Below, in pieces: positions 17,750 through 26,984 of a stretch of 64,000 nucleotides of DNA. Below the pieces are notes generated by a model that saw nothing but the letters and a program-made list of their open reading frames with translations, did no database searches and was not told the DNA's origin. Position 1 is the stretch's first letter. The number at the start of each line of letters is the position of its first letter. The stretch is from Comamonas sp. B21-038 (GTDB lineage Bacteria; Pseudomonadota; Gammaproteobacteria; Burkholderiales; Burkholderiaceae_C), in NCBI RefSeq assembly GCF_022387135.1, contig NZ_CP092462.1:3534001-3598000 (forward strand), given 5' to 3'. The position numbers and the translations under genes are program-made.

Positions 17750-18055
17750 CCCCCCTTTTGCATGCGCCTGGGGCGTGGCATTTGCGGGGTGGCACTGGCA
17801 CCGAAGAGTGCCAGTGCATCGTCCACTAGCTTGCCGCGTCTGTCCGAACGGAGCGCCTACGGCGCGTAGAGAGTTTCGCGGCACACCCCGCAAATGCCAC
17901 GACACAGGTTGCCCTTCGCAACGCGAAGGGTCGCAAGCAGCAGGGGCGGCCTTCTTTTGGGTACTTTTCTTCGGCCGGCGATCCGGGGCCGCGCAAGAAA
18001 AGTACCTCGCCCGCCGGGGCGAGACCCGGCCAGCCGCCCTACGCCAGTAGTAAAC
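17750..18055 (+). repeat. Hairpin-rich repeat element, copy C
   Basis: Basal stem CGTGGCATTTGCGGGGTG (17774-17791) pairs perfectly with 17884-17901; apical hairpin GCACTGGCAC-CGAAGA-GTGCCAGTGC (17792-17817); CCCTTCGC/GCGAAGGG stem; GGTACTTTTCTT (17960-17971) with AAGAAAAGTACC (17995-18006), whose loop is extended by a GC-rich insert; CTCGCCC/GGGCGAG; tail ending CCAGTAGTAAAC. It is in inverted orientation to copy A. Confidence 0.8.
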
Positions 18056-18441
18056 AGAACCCCAACAAAGCACATGGCCCAGCCCAGACCACAAAAAAAG
18101 CATCCCTCAGCTGAGGCATGACACCACCAACCAAGAGACGCCGTTATAGAAGTAACTCGCGATTACCGAAAAACAGACCGCCCTGGGCCTGCTACCAGGG
18201 TAGATGCATATTCCATGCCAGTTCCAACGCGTAGCCGTCCTGCCAAAACGGGAGCTACCAGCGCTCCACGGCCGACAGCCTGCCCGCCTTGGTGCAGGGC
18301 CCCAGCCCGCCACCGGCAGACTGCCATGCTTTGGTGCGAGAAAACAATGAATAGAGGCGCTGCAGAAGTGGCCTCATGACCGCCCGGCGCCGCTCTCTCG
18401 CAGACAGCAGGCGATGCCAGCCAGGTCGCCGCCCCAGCCGC

Positions 18442-19260
18442 TCAGCGCAGCATGCTGGACATGGCTGACAGGCAATTGGTCATGCGCACGGCCGATTCGA
18501 TGTCCGGCGCGCTGAAGCGCACCGTGCGGCCATCGACCCGCTCCAGGGTCGGCCACTGGCAGAACAGATCGGCCATGCCCGGCGAGGTCGCGGCAATCTG
18601 CACCTGCACCGGGCTGGCCGTTGGCAGCGGCTGGCAGCGCGCGCGGCCGGCCAGGCCCTGCTCCACCCCGGCGCGGATCGCCTGCTGCGCCTGCTCGGGC
18701 GAGAGGCTGATGCCGCTGCCCTGGCCCGTGGCGCGCTTGGTCTGCACAAACACCGCATGCGGGAAGATCGCCTGGTTCTCCTCGCGCAGCACATCGTCGC
18801 CGGCCAGCATCACCACCGGCGCGCCATAGGCGCCTGCCAACGCGCCATAAATGCTGGCCTCGCTGGCCTCCTGCCCGTTGATATGGATGCTGGCAAACGC
18901 AAAGCTGTTGATGGTGTGGGCCAGGATGCCCCGGCCCTGTGCGCGCGAGTGGTAGCCGACCATGCAGACCGCATCTACCCCCAGCTCCACGCCCGCCACC
19001 ATGCTCAGGTAACGCGGCTTGCCCTGGATGACCTGGGCGCGCGCATCGAGCAGATCGGGCGGCATGTTGCGAAAGCCGCCGTGCGAGTCGTTGACATAGA
19101 CCTCCTCCGCGCCAGCGGCAAAAGCGCCTTCGACAGCAGCATTGGCTTCCTGGGCCATCAGGCGGCGCGCGCGCTCGTACTCCGGGTTGCCTGCGCGCAC
19201 CTGCTCGGGGTGGTAGACACCGGCCACGCCTTCGATATCGACAGAAATCAGTACTTTCAT
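18442..19260 (-). CDS. dppA: M55-family D-aminopeptidase DppA-like
   Basis: 272 residues. The zinc-site N-terminus KVLISVDIEGVAGV and the motifs VNDSHGGFRNM and CMVGYHSRA are diagnostic of the M55/DppA family, self-compartmentalising zinc D-aminopeptidases acting on short D-amino-acid peptides. The start was set at the ATG opening MKVLISVDIEG; upstream sequence is not family-like. It begins 4 bases after the stop of the P1 peptidase gene, as the last gene of a three-gene operon with a Bug receptor. A role in using imported D-Ala- or other unusual peptides is inferred. Confidence 0.9.
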   Translation of the reverse strand: MKVLISVDIEGVAGVYHPEQVRAGNPEYERARRLMAQEANAAVEGAFAAGAEEVYVNDSHGGFRNMPPDLLDARAQVIQGKPRYLSMVAGVELGVDAVCMVGYHSRAQGRGILAHTINSFAFASIHINGQEASEASIYGALAGAYGAPVVMLAGDDVLREENQAIFPHAVFVQTKRATGQGSGISLSPEQAQQAIRAGVEQGLAGRARCQPLPTASPVQVQIAATSPGMADLFCQWPTLERVDGRTVRFSAPDIESAVRMTNCLSAMSSMLR

Positions 19261-19264
19261 CGCT

Positions 19265-20359
19265 TCAGTCCTTGCAGAGTTCTTGCAGCCCCCAGCGCTG
19301 GTGGCCGCCGCGCCCTTGCACGCTCTGGGCATGCCACAGCGCATTCAAAATGGATTGCTCCACCGCATCGGCCGCCGCGCGGAACAGCGGGTCCAGCTGC
19401 GCCTCATGCAGCATCGCCAGCGCCGGCATCGGCGTGGCCGCATCGGCGGGCAGGGTGTAGGCCGTCGAGAACGCCAGCGCGATATCGCCGCTGCCATGGC
19501 CGTAACAGGAGCCGGTGTTGGCCAGGCCGGCGGCGGCACGCCGCGCCAGGCGGCTGAGCTGGCGGCTGTCCAGTGGCGCATCGGTGGCCAGCAGCATGAT
19601 GATGCTGCCCTTGTCCACACCATCGCCTACTGCGGCACCTGCCACTGCGCCCGCGGCCAGCTTGGCCTGCAGCCGCCGCTCCAGCGCTGCGCCCGGCGCC
19701 TGGCCGCCCCAGCGCAGATCGGCCAGCTTGCCCATATTGGCCAGCACCAGCGCACCCACGGTATAGCGCTGCTCGCCCACAACGACCTGGCGCGATGCGC
19801 TGCCGATGCCGCCCTTGAGCTGGAAGGCCGACATGCCCCGGCCCGCACCCACCGCGCCCTGCACCACGTCGGGCGAAGCGCTGTCCAGCGCCGCCTGGTA
19901 GTGCGCCGGGCCCATGGCCATGCGCTGGATATCGCTCAGGTAGCCATCATTGCATTCCAGCACCAGCGCATTCACGGTGGGCAGGCTGCGGCCGCATTCG
20001 GGGTTGGCCGCAATGCACTGCGCAATCTGCGCCTGCACCACGGCCGAGACGCCAAAGGTATTGGTCAGCGCAATCGGGGTTTCGATCTGGCCCAGCTCGG
20101 CCAGTTGCACCAGGCCGGCACTCTTGCCAAAGCCGTTGATCACCGCCAGACCGGCGGGCAGCTTGTGCATAAAGGGGTTGTCTTGCGGCGGGATCAGCAC
20201 CGTGACCCCGGTCTGCAGATCGCCATCGGCCAAGGTGCAATGCCCCAGGCGCAGGCCAGCCACATCGGTGATGGCATTGCGCGGGCCCGCCGGCAGCAGG
20301 CCGACGACGGGCAATTGCCTGCAGGCGTCCAGCAGTGCGGCGTCTTGGGGCTCAGTCAA
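19265..20359 (-). CDS. P1-family aminopeptidase (DmpA/BapA-like)
   Basis: 364 residues. P1 enzymes are Ntn-hydrolase-type, self-cleaving aminopeptidases with L-, D- or beta-aminopeptidase activity. The cleavage and nucleophile site is visible as KGSIIMLLATDAPLD, the Ser following Gly being the nucleophile; other family motifs are NAITDVAGLRLGHCTL and GAVGAGRGMSAFQLKGGIG. Its start overlaps the 3' end of the Bug receptor gene by 8 bases, and dppA follows after 4 bases, so the three are one operon. Substrate preference cannot be read from sequence. Confidence 0.9.
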   Translation of the reverse strand: MTEPQDAALLDACRQLPVVGLLPAGPRNAITDVAGLRLGHCTLADGDLQTGVTVLIPPQDNPFMHKLPAGLAVINGFGKSAGLVQLAELGQIETPIALTNTFGVSAVVQAQIAQCIAANPECGRSLPTVNALVLECNDGYLSDIQRMAMGPAHYQAALDSASPDVVQGAVGAGRGMSAFQLKGGIGSASRQVVVGEQRYTVGALVLANMGKLADLRWGGQAPGAALERRLQAKLAAGAVAGAAVGDGVDKGSIIMLLATDAPLDSRQLSRLARRAAAGLANTGSCYGHGSGDIALAFSTAYTLPADAATPMPALAMLHEAQLDPLFRAAADAVEQSILNALWHAQSVQGRGGHQRWGLQELCKD

Positions 20360-21374
20360 TGTGCGCTCCCGAGTCCTGCACCACCTGCTTCCAGTAGGCC
20401 AGCTCGGCCGGCAGGCTGGCCTTGAAGCTCTGTGGGGTCGACACCACAGACTCCGCGCCCAGGGTCTTCAGGCGCTCGGCCATCACCGGCGTGGCCAGCA
20501 CCTTGGTGATCGCGGCATGCAGGCGCACGACGACGGTATCGGGCGTGCCGGCTGGTGCAAACAGGCCGTACCAGCTGGTGACGGCCAGGCCCTTGCCCAG
20601 CGGCGGGATCTCAGGCGCCAGCTGGGTCGGCTTGTCCGAGGCCACGCCCAAAACGCGCAGCTTGCCGCTGCTGACAAAGGGCATCACACCGGGAAAGCTG
20701 CCAAAGGTCATCGGCAACTGGCCGGCGACCACATCGGTGGCAGCGGCCGAGGCGCCCTTGTAAGGCACATGCAGCAGGTCCACGCCCTTTTGCTTTTTCA
20801 GCATCTCGCCCAGCAGATGGTTCAAGGTGCCATTGCCGGCCGATGCGTACTCGACCTTGCCCGGGTGCTGCTTGGCATAGGCCACCAGCTCGTCCAGGTT
20901 CTTGGCCGGGAAGTTCGGGTTCACCACCAGCAGGTAAGGCGCCACGGCCAGCTGCATCACCGGCGTGAAGTCCTTGATCGGGTCAAAAGGCACCGAGCTG
21001 TAGAGCGCCGGGTTGATCGTGTAGGCGCTCTGCGCCGTCACCAGAAAGGTGTAGCCATCGGCCGCGCTGCGCGCCACCTGGCTGGTGCCCACATTGCCAT
21101 TGGCCCCTGCCCGGTTCTCCACAATCACCGGCTGCCCGAGCGACTGGCCCAGGCCCTGTGCGACGGCGCGGGCAATCACATCATTGGCCCCACCGGGGGC
21201 CTGGGGCACGACAAAGGTGATGGGCTTGTTCGGCCAGTTGGCCGTACTGCTGGCAGTACTCCCTTGTGCCCAGGCCTGGGGTAGCACGCCGCCCGCCAGC
21301 ACGGCGGCCAGTGCCGCAGCCAGCGCAGCACGGCGCGGCAAGCAAGCTGAAGAGGGGGTCGTGTCAAACATCAT
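20352..21374 (-). CDS. Bug-family tripartite tricarboxylate transporter substrate-binding protein
   Basis: 340-residue periplasmic receptor with signal peptide (RRAALAAALAAVLAGGVLPQAWAQ) and the Bug landmarks WPNKPITFVVPQAPGGANDVIAR and VIVENRAGANGNVG. Start at the first of two adjacent ATGs, eight bases after AGGAGA; a long upstream extension is rejected. It is the first gene of an operon with two peptidases, which suggests a ligand connected with peptide or amino-acid products, although Bug receptors usually bind carboxylates. No TctA/TctB genes are nearby. Confidence 0.9.
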   Translation of the reverse strand: MMFDTTPSSACLPRRAALAAALAAVLAGGVLPQAWAQGSTASSTANWPNKPITFVVPQAPGGANDVIARAVAQGLGQSLGQPVIVENRAGANGNVGTSQVARSAADGYTFLVTAQSAYTINPALYSSVPFDPIKDFTPVMQLAVAPYLLVVNPNFPAKNLDELVAYAKQHPGKVEYASAGNGTLNHLLGEMLKKQKGVDLLHVPYKGASAAATDVVAGQLPMTFGSFPGVMPFVSSGKLRVLGVASDKPTQLAPEIPPLGKGLAVTSWYGLFAPAGTPDTVVVRLHAAITKVLATPVMAERLKTLGAESVVSTPQSFKASLPAELAYWKQVVQDSGAHID

Positions 21375-21570
21375 TGCAATATCTCCTGAAAGTGGCACCG
21401 CGCCCGCAGTACCGCGCGGCGCAGCCGCCATTGTTGCACTGGCCGGTGGCCACAATGCCGCGACGGGCGCCGCCACCCGTCGCGATTGCAGCAGAGGCCA
21501 GCGCCCAAACACGGGGCGAAAGGCCTGTTCCAAGCCACGGCCGCGGCGTGAGGAACGCTTGAACAGGCGC

Positions 21571-24444
21571 TTACAGCAACGCCAGACCCGGCGGCAGACT
21601 GTCGCCCAGGCTGCGCTGCTGGTCTTCGGCATCCATCTCCACCACCTGGCTCACCATCGCGATCCAGCGCTCGGGTGCGCCGCTGCTGCGCATCTTCTCC
21701 AGCACCGCGCTGCGCAGCGCATCGGGCAGGTCGCGGGCGCGGTCGCCGGTCATGCGTGCCATCTGCAGCGCGGCAAACATGGCCGTCTCGTTGCGGCGCC
21801 AGTCCTGGGCCAGCGTGGCCTGCACAAACTCCTGGGCGGCGTCGGGGGGCATGACGAGGTGGGCATTGGCGGCCATCGGCTCGCGGGCGGCCAGGCGGCC
21901 GATGGCCCACCAGGTCTGCACGGTTTCGCCCTCGCGCTTCAGGCGCTGCAGCATCCACTGGCCCATCTCCTGGCGGTACTGCCAGGGGACGGCCTCCATC
22001 GCGGCAAACAGGCGCAGCATGTCGTCATAGCTGCCATGGCTGCTTTTGCCGCCACTGCCATCGGCGCGCTTGCGGGCGGTCTGCTGCACCGCCTTTTGCA
22101 TGTGGCCGGCCACGTCTTCGAGCAGCTCCATCTGCTGCGCTTCGTTCAGGCCGGCAGCCACGCGGCGCCAGAACACCCACCATTCGGTCCAGTTGCCCGG
22201 CTCCTTGCCATGGCCCAGGCCTTGGGGGTACAGCGCCCAGACCTGCTCCACCCGCCAGGCATCCAACTGCGCACCCAGGCCCGGGCGCAGGCACCAGCCG
22301 GCCAGGTTCAGCCAGGCGCGCTCATGCTCGGGCGTGCGGCGGCGGCGCTTGGCACGCGCCAGCAGCGCATCAAACATCGCGCGCAGCAGTGCCAGATCCC
22401 AGCTGTTGCGCGGGCCCAGCAGCCGCTCCAGCACCTGGCGCAGCTGGCGTACCTCCTTGGCGTCCACCGCCTGCGCCTGGTTGCCAAAAATACGGTCGAT
22501 CTGCGCAATCGCCTGCTCCCGGCGTGCGCTGGCATGCGCCTCGCCGGCGCTGTCAGCGGTGGCCGCGCTGTCATCCGCTGCCTGCACCGTGCCGCGCAGG
22601 CTGAGCGGCAGCAGCCAGGATTGGCTCGGGTCATCGACCGCCACGCAGCGCACCTCCAGGGTGCCGACTTCGGTCATGCTGGCCTGCAGCTGCACCTCGA
22701 TCTGGGCCTGGTGCTGGCCCTCGGGCGCGGGCAGCACGGTGGCCAGCGGCGGCAGCTCCACCCAACCATCGCCCTGCAACGGCGCCAGCTGCCCGGCCTG
22801 GGCTGGCAAGCTGGGCAAGCTGTTGGCCAGCAGGTCAAAGCGCACCGCCTGGCCCAGCTTGAGCGCAAAGCGCCGGCCGGATAAAACCATGCGCACCCCT
22901 TCCTGCGTGCCCCTTGGCAGCAGGCACAGGCCCTGGGGTGCTGCGCCCTTGGCACCGGGCAGCAGCAGCCAGTAGCTGCGCGCCGATCCGCCCCCAATCT
23001 GCGGCAAGCGACTGCGCAGGGGGGCCACAGGTGGCGCTGCTGCATCGGCCGCTGCAGGTAGCGTTGCGGCGGGCTCAGCCTCGGGCGCAAAACGCGTCAG
23101 GCCATAGGCGGCCGCGCCCCGGGCCACGGCCCAGTCGGGGTGCGGGTTGTGCAGCACGCACACCGGCGTGCCGCGCCAGGCGCTGAGCTGCTGCGTCAGC
23201 CGCTCCACCACCGCATGCGCATGGAACACGCCGCCATTGAGCAAGACGGTATCGGGCAGCGCCTGCGCCCCGCCGTTGCCTGCATGCTGCGCCAGAAACT
23301 GCGCCAGATGCCGGGTGATAGCCGCATCGGCCGGGTAGGGCAGGCCAAAGCCGCGCAAGGCGCCCTGGCGTTTGCTGGGCACCGCGCTGCGCTCGGCCAG
23401 CGGCAAGAAGCCTTCAACCACCCATTGCTGCACCTGGGCGCGGCTCAGGCTGGCGGTCTTGCTTTGGGCCAGCAGGCGGCTGCCGCCGCCCAGCAGGGTC
23501 ACGGCGATTTGCTCGGGCGCATCAGCCGCCAGCAACTGCTCCTTGGCCATGCGGCAGCGCTGCACCAGCTGCGCAAAACGGGCTGCCGGCAGGCGCTGGC
23601 CCTCGGGCGCAAACTGGGGCTCCAGCTGGTGGGCCAGCGCCAGATCCATGTTGTCGCCGCCCAGCATCAGGTGCTCGCCCACGGCAGTGCGTGTCAGGCT
23701 CGGCAGGCCGCCATCGGCGGCGGGCTCGACCTGGATCAAGGTCAGGTCGGTGGTGCCTCCGCCCACATCCACCACCAGCACCAGCCGGCTGTCGGCGAGC
23801 CGCGCAGCCAGCTGCTCGCCCTGCAGCACCAGCCAGTCGTGGAAAGCGGCCTTGGGCTCTTCGAGCAAATGCACCTGCGGCAGGCCGGCCCGTTGAGCGG
23901 CCTCCACAGTCAGCGCGCGCGCGCCCTCATCAAACGAGGCGGGCACCGTCAGCACAACGATCTGCGCGCTCAGTGGCGCCTGCGGATGGGCCTGCTCCCA
24001 GGCCGCCTTCACATGCGCCAGGTAGGAGGCCGATGCCGCCAGCGGCGATATCTTGGCGACCTCGTCGCCGGCGCCCCAGGGCAGGATGGCCGCGCTGCGG
24101 TCCACCCCCGGGTGCGACAGCCAGCTTTTGGCGCTGGCCACCAGGCGGCTGGGCACAGCGGTGCCCAGGTCACGGGCCCAGCGTCCTACCACCGCCGGCG
24201 CTTCATCGCTCGCGCCTTGCGGCGGCCAGGGCTGTTGCCAGGCATCGCCCAGCTCCCCCGCAGCCGCCTGGTAGCGCACCGAGGGCAGCAGGGTCTGCGC
24301 CTGTACCTCGCCCGCACTGCTGCGCTGGGGAATGGTCAGCAGCGCAATCTCGTCCCCCGCCCCCGTCAGTGGTGCATAGGCCACCACCGTGTGGCTGGTG
24401 CCCAGATCGATACCAATGACATAGGAGGGAGACGAGGAATTCAT
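21571..24444 (-). CDS. Hsp70-family protein with long C-terminal extension (DUF3731-type)
   Basis: 957 residues, far longer than DnaK (about 640). The ATPase domain is intact: phosphate loop 1 GIDLGTSHTVVAYAP, phosphate loop 2 LVLVVDVGGGTTDLTL and LLEEPKAAF. Beyond about residue 550 the substrate-binding domain is replaced by a helical region with the motif LLGPRNSWDLALLRAMFDALL and several Trp-rich helices, the DUF3731 region as I remember it. The family usually sits in an operon behind DUF2760 and a shorter Hsp70; here those two are about 25 kb away, same strand, in the expected order. No ribosome site precedes the ATG, and a terminator ends 20 bases upstream. Clients unknown. Confidence 0.85.
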   Translation of the reverse strand: MNSSSPSYVIGIDLGTSHTVVAYAPLTGAGDEIALLTIPQRSSAGEVQAQTLLPSVRYQAAAGELGDAWQQPWPPQGASDEAPAVVGRWARDLGTAVPSRLVASAKSWLSHPGVDRSAAILPWGAGDEVAKISPLAASASYLAHVKAAWEQAHPQAPLSAQIVVLTVPASFDEGARALTVEAAQRAGLPQVHLLEEPKAAFHDWLVLQGEQLAARLADSRLVLVVDVGGGTTDLTLIQVEPAADGGLPSLTRTAVGEHLMLGGDNMDLALAHQLEPQFAPEGQRLPAARFAQLVQRCRMAKEQLLAADAPEQIAVTLLGGGSRLLAQSKTASLSRAQVQQWVVEGFLPLAERSAVPSKRQGALRGFGLPYPADAAITRHLAQFLAQHAGNGGAQALPDTVLLNGGVFHAHAVVERLTQQLSAWRGTPVCVLHNPHPDWAVARGAAAYGLTRFAPEAEPAATLPAAADAAAPPVAPLRSRLPQIGGGSARSYWLLLPGAKGAAPQGLCLLPRGTQEGVRMVLSGRRFALKLGQAVRFDLLANSLPSLPAQAGQLAPLQGDGWVELPPLATVLPAPEGQHQAQIEVQLQASMTEVGTLEVRCVAVDDPSQSWLLPLSLRGTVQAADDSAATADSAGEAHASARREQAIAQIDRIFGNQAQAVDAKEVRQLRQVLERLLGPRNSWDLALLRAMFDALLARAKRRRRTPEHERAWLNLAGWCLRPGLGAQLDAWRVEQVWALYPQGLGHGKEPGNWTEWWVFWRRVAAGLNEAQQMELLEDVAGHMQKAVQQTARKRADGSGGKSSHGSYDDMLRLFAAMEAVPWQYRQEMGQWMLQRLKREGETVQTWWAIGRLAAREPMAANAHLVMPPDAAQEFVQATLAQDWRRNETAMFAALQMARMTGDRARDLPDALRSAVLEKMRSSGAPERWIAMVSQVVEMDAEDQQRSLGDSLPPGLALL

Positions 24445-24464
24445 AAACGGCCAAGCGAGACGGC

Positions 24465-24490
24465 AAAAACCCGGCCAAGGATGGCCGGGT
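24465..24490 (-). terminator. Intrinsic terminator of gcd, directly ahead of the long Hsp70 gene
   Basis: On the minus strand ACCCGGCC and GGCCGGGT flank a six-base loop and are followed by a U-run. It lies downstream of gcd and its U-run ends about 20 bases before the Hsp70 start codon, leaving almost no room for an independent promoter. Confidence 0.8.
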
Positions 24491-24584
24491 AGGCGAATCG
24501 TAACAATTCTTGCAAAGACCCAGGGTGCCTCTGCGAAAGCGGTGCCGCTGGTGCAGCAGCGCCCGCTATGCCCTCGTCTTCAGC

Positions 24585-26984
24585 TCAATCCGGCAATGCA
24601 TAGGCCATCAACGAATCACCCATCTTGGTGCCGAACGAGCCATGCCCGCCGGCCATGATGACCACATACTGCTTGCCGCCGATGTCGTAGGTCATCGGCG
24701 TCGCCTGGCCGCCGGCGGGCAGGCGTGCCTGCCAGAGCAGTTCGCCATTGCTGGCGTTGAACGCGCGCAGGTAGTTGTCCTGGGTTGCGCCGATGAACAT
24801 CAGGTTGCCGCCGGTGGAGATCAGGCCACCCAAACCCGGCACACCGGCCTTGATCGGCGGCAGCTCCATCAGCTTGGGCAGGCTGTCGCGGATGGTGCCC
24901 ACACGCTTGCGCCACACGACTTCATGCGTCGCCAGATCCACACCCGCGACCGTCATCCATGCCGGCTCCTTGCAGGGCAGGCCCAGCGGCGACAGGAAGG
25001 CATTGAGCTCCACCCCATACGGCGTGCCATACATGGGCTGCACGCCCTGCTCGGTGCCAGCGCCCTTTTCGGTGCGCGGACGGTTCGGGTCCGCCGGGAT
25101 CAGGCGCGATACAAAGGGCAGACCCAGCGGGTTCATGAACGCGATCTGGCGGTCGCTGTCCACCGCCATGCCTCCCCACTCGAATACACCAAGGTTGCCC
25201 GGAAACACCAAGGTGCCATTTTCCGACGGCGGCGTATAGATACCTTCGTAATTGAGGCGGTGGAAGATCACACGGCACATCAGCTGGTCGAACATCGTGG
25301 CGCCCCACATGTTCCGGTCCGTCAGATTCTCATGCGGCCCCATGTTCAACGGCGAGAACGGCTGCGTCGGCGCATAGTGTTCTCCATGGGTTTGCGGGCC
25401 GCGCTTGACGCTTTGCGGCACCGGCTTTTCAGTCACCGGCAGGATCGCTTCGCCATTCGTCCGATTGAGCACAAACAGCTGCCCGGTCTTGGTCAACACA
25501 TAAATGGCAGGCACCGTCGTACCGTCCGGGCGCTTGAGGTCGACCAGAGAGGGCTGCGCTGGCACATCCATGTCCCAGAGATCATGGTGGGTGGTCTGGA
25601 AGTGCCAGACCAGCTTGCCGGTGCTGGCATCCAGGGCCAGCATCGAGTTGGCATAGCGCTCCTTCAATGGGGTCCGGTCGCCGCCCCAGATATCGGGCGT
25701 CCCGACGCCAGTCGGCACGTAGACGATGTCGGTCTGGGCGTCATAGGCCAGCGGCGCCCAGGCATTGGGAGAGTTGTGCACAAACTCGCCCTTGTCGCCG
25801 GGCATCTGATTCGGGTCTTCGGCGCCGGTATCGAACACCCAGCGCAGCGCGCCGGTGTTGACGTCATAGCCGCGGATCACGCCCGATGGCTCGGAGTTGG
25901 ACAGGTTGTCGGTGATCGAGCCGCCAATCACGATCGTCGAGCCCGTCACCACCGGGGGCGATGTGGGGTTGTAGCCGCCCCGGTAAGGAAAGGGCATATT
26001 GGCCTGCAGATCCACCTGGCCCTGGTTGCCAAAGTCGCTGCAAGGCTTGCCGGTGTCCGGGTTCACCGCAAACAGGCGCCCATCGTTCACCGGCAGGATC
26101 ACCTTGCGGGGGCACTCGGCAGAGGCCTGGGTCAGGTTCTTCTGCACGCTGGCGCTGTTGGCCTCGACGTTGGCGCTGTCGTAGTAGGACACGCCTCGGC
26201 AGGTCAGATGCTGGAAGGTGCGGTCGGCTTTCAGCTGCGGATCAAAGCGCCACAGGCGCTTGCCGGTTGCCGGGTCCAGGGCATCGAGGAACTGGTGCGT
26301 CGTGCAGATGAACATGCGGTTGCCCACCTTGATCGGCGTCAGCTCTGCCGTGGTTTCGCCCGAGTCGTCTTCGCCCTTGAAGTCAGCCGTCTGGTACTTC
26401 CAGGCCAGCTGGAGCTTGTTCACGTTGCTGTCGTTGATCTGCGCCAGCGGCGAGTAGCGCACACCTGCCTGGGTGCGTCCATAGGCCGGCCAGTCGGCAT
26501 CGGCCACGCCCGCCACCGGCGTTTTCTGAGCCGGCGCGCGCGCCAGGCTGCCATTGACTTCTTGCGGATCGTTGAACCAGCTCAGGCCCAGCACCGCAAG
26601 CACCGCCACCAGTCCCAGCGACAGCAGCGATTTCGCACCCGCGCTGGGCAGCAGCCGCCGGCTCGCCCAGGGCAGCACCAGCCACAGGCCCAGCACAAAC
26701 CAGATATCCAATCGCGGCGTCAGCGCCCAGAAATCGGTCCCCGACTCCCAGATGCCCCATGCGATCGTCGCGAACAGCAGCACGGCATACAGCCACAGGC
26801 TTGCGACGCGGTCACGCGCATACAACCAGGTGATGACGGCCAGCACCACGCCTGCCACCAGGTAGTAGGCCGAGCCACCGAGCGCGATCAGCCATCCCCC
26901 GCCCCCCACCAAAAACAAGGTCACCAGGACCAGGATCGCTACCGTTATGTTTCTAGCGATGGGTTTGCCATGCGATTGCGTCAT
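24585..26984 (-). CDS. gcd: Membrane-bound PQQ-dependent glucose (quinate/shikimate-type) dehydrogenase
   Basis: 799 residues. About five N-terminal transmembrane helices (VAILVLVTLFLVGGGGWLIA onwards, residues 10-140) anchor a periplasmic eight-bladed PQQ propeller. Family motifs include DADWPAYGRTQAGVRYSPL, GVSYYD, FVHNSPNAWAPLAYD, THHDLWDMDVPAQPSLVDL and the C-terminal GGQATPMTYDIGGKQYVVI. It oxidises glucose to gluconolactone in the periplasm and passes electrons to ubiquinone. Quinate/shikimate enzymes share this architecture, so substrate is not certain. The start ATG has GGAAG 5 bases upstream. It is a single-gene unit; no pqq genes are in the window. Confidence 0.92.
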   Translation of the reverse strand: MTQSHGKPIARNITVAILVLVTLFLVGGGGWLIALGGSAYYLVAGVVLAVITWLYARDRVASLWLYAVLLFATIAWGIWESGTDFWALTPRLDIWFVLGLWLVLPWASRRLLPSAGAKSLLSLGLVAVLAVLGLSWFNDPQEVNGSLARAPAQKTPVAGVADADWPAYGRTQAGVRYSPLAQINDSNVNKLQLAWKYQTADFKGEDDSGETTAELTPIKVGNRMFICTTHQFLDALDPATGKRLWRFDPQLKADRTFQHLTCRGVSYYDSANVEANSASVQKNLTQASAECPRKVILPVNDGRLFAVNPDTGKPCSDFGNQGQVDLQANMPFPYRGGYNPTSPPVVTGSTIVIGGSITDNLSNSEPSGVIRGYDVNTGALRWVFDTGAEDPNQMPGDKGEFVHNSPNAWAPLAYDAQTDIVYVPTGVGTPDIWGGDRTPLKERYANSMLALDASTGKLVWHFQTTHHDLWDMDVPAQPSLVDLKRPDGTTVPAIYVLTKTGQLFVLNRTNGEAILPVTEKPVPQSVKRGPQTHGEHYAPTQPFSPLNMGPHENLTDRNMWGATMFDQLMCRVIFHRLNYEGIYTPPSENGTLVFPGNLGVFEWGGMAVDSDRQIAFMNPLGLPFVSRLIPADPNRPRTEKGAGTEQGVQPMYGTPYGVELNAFLSPLGLPCKEPAWMTVAGVDLATHEVVWRKRVGTIRDSLPKLMELPPIKAGVPGLGGLISTGGNLMFIGATQDNYLRAFNASNGELLWQARLPAGGQATPMTYDIGGKQYVVIMAGGHGSFGTKMGDSLMAYALPD

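Larger units (their letters stand above)
16947..18441. other. 1.5 kb non-coding interval filled with hairpin-rich repeats
   Basis: No convincing gene lies between creA and the M55 peptidase gene. The interval holds three related elements (17001-17290, 17379-17663, 17750-18055) and a separate palindrome (17317-17361). Open frames here translate the inverted repeats and differ among copies, so they are not genes. Positions 18056-18441 show nothing recognisable. Confidence 0.8.

Noticed and set aside
17030-18103. Several short open frames in the 17-18 kb interval, some sharing peptide fragments
   Set aside because: Shared fragments come from the repeated hairpins, the frames differ among copies and strands, and base changes preserve stems rather than codons.
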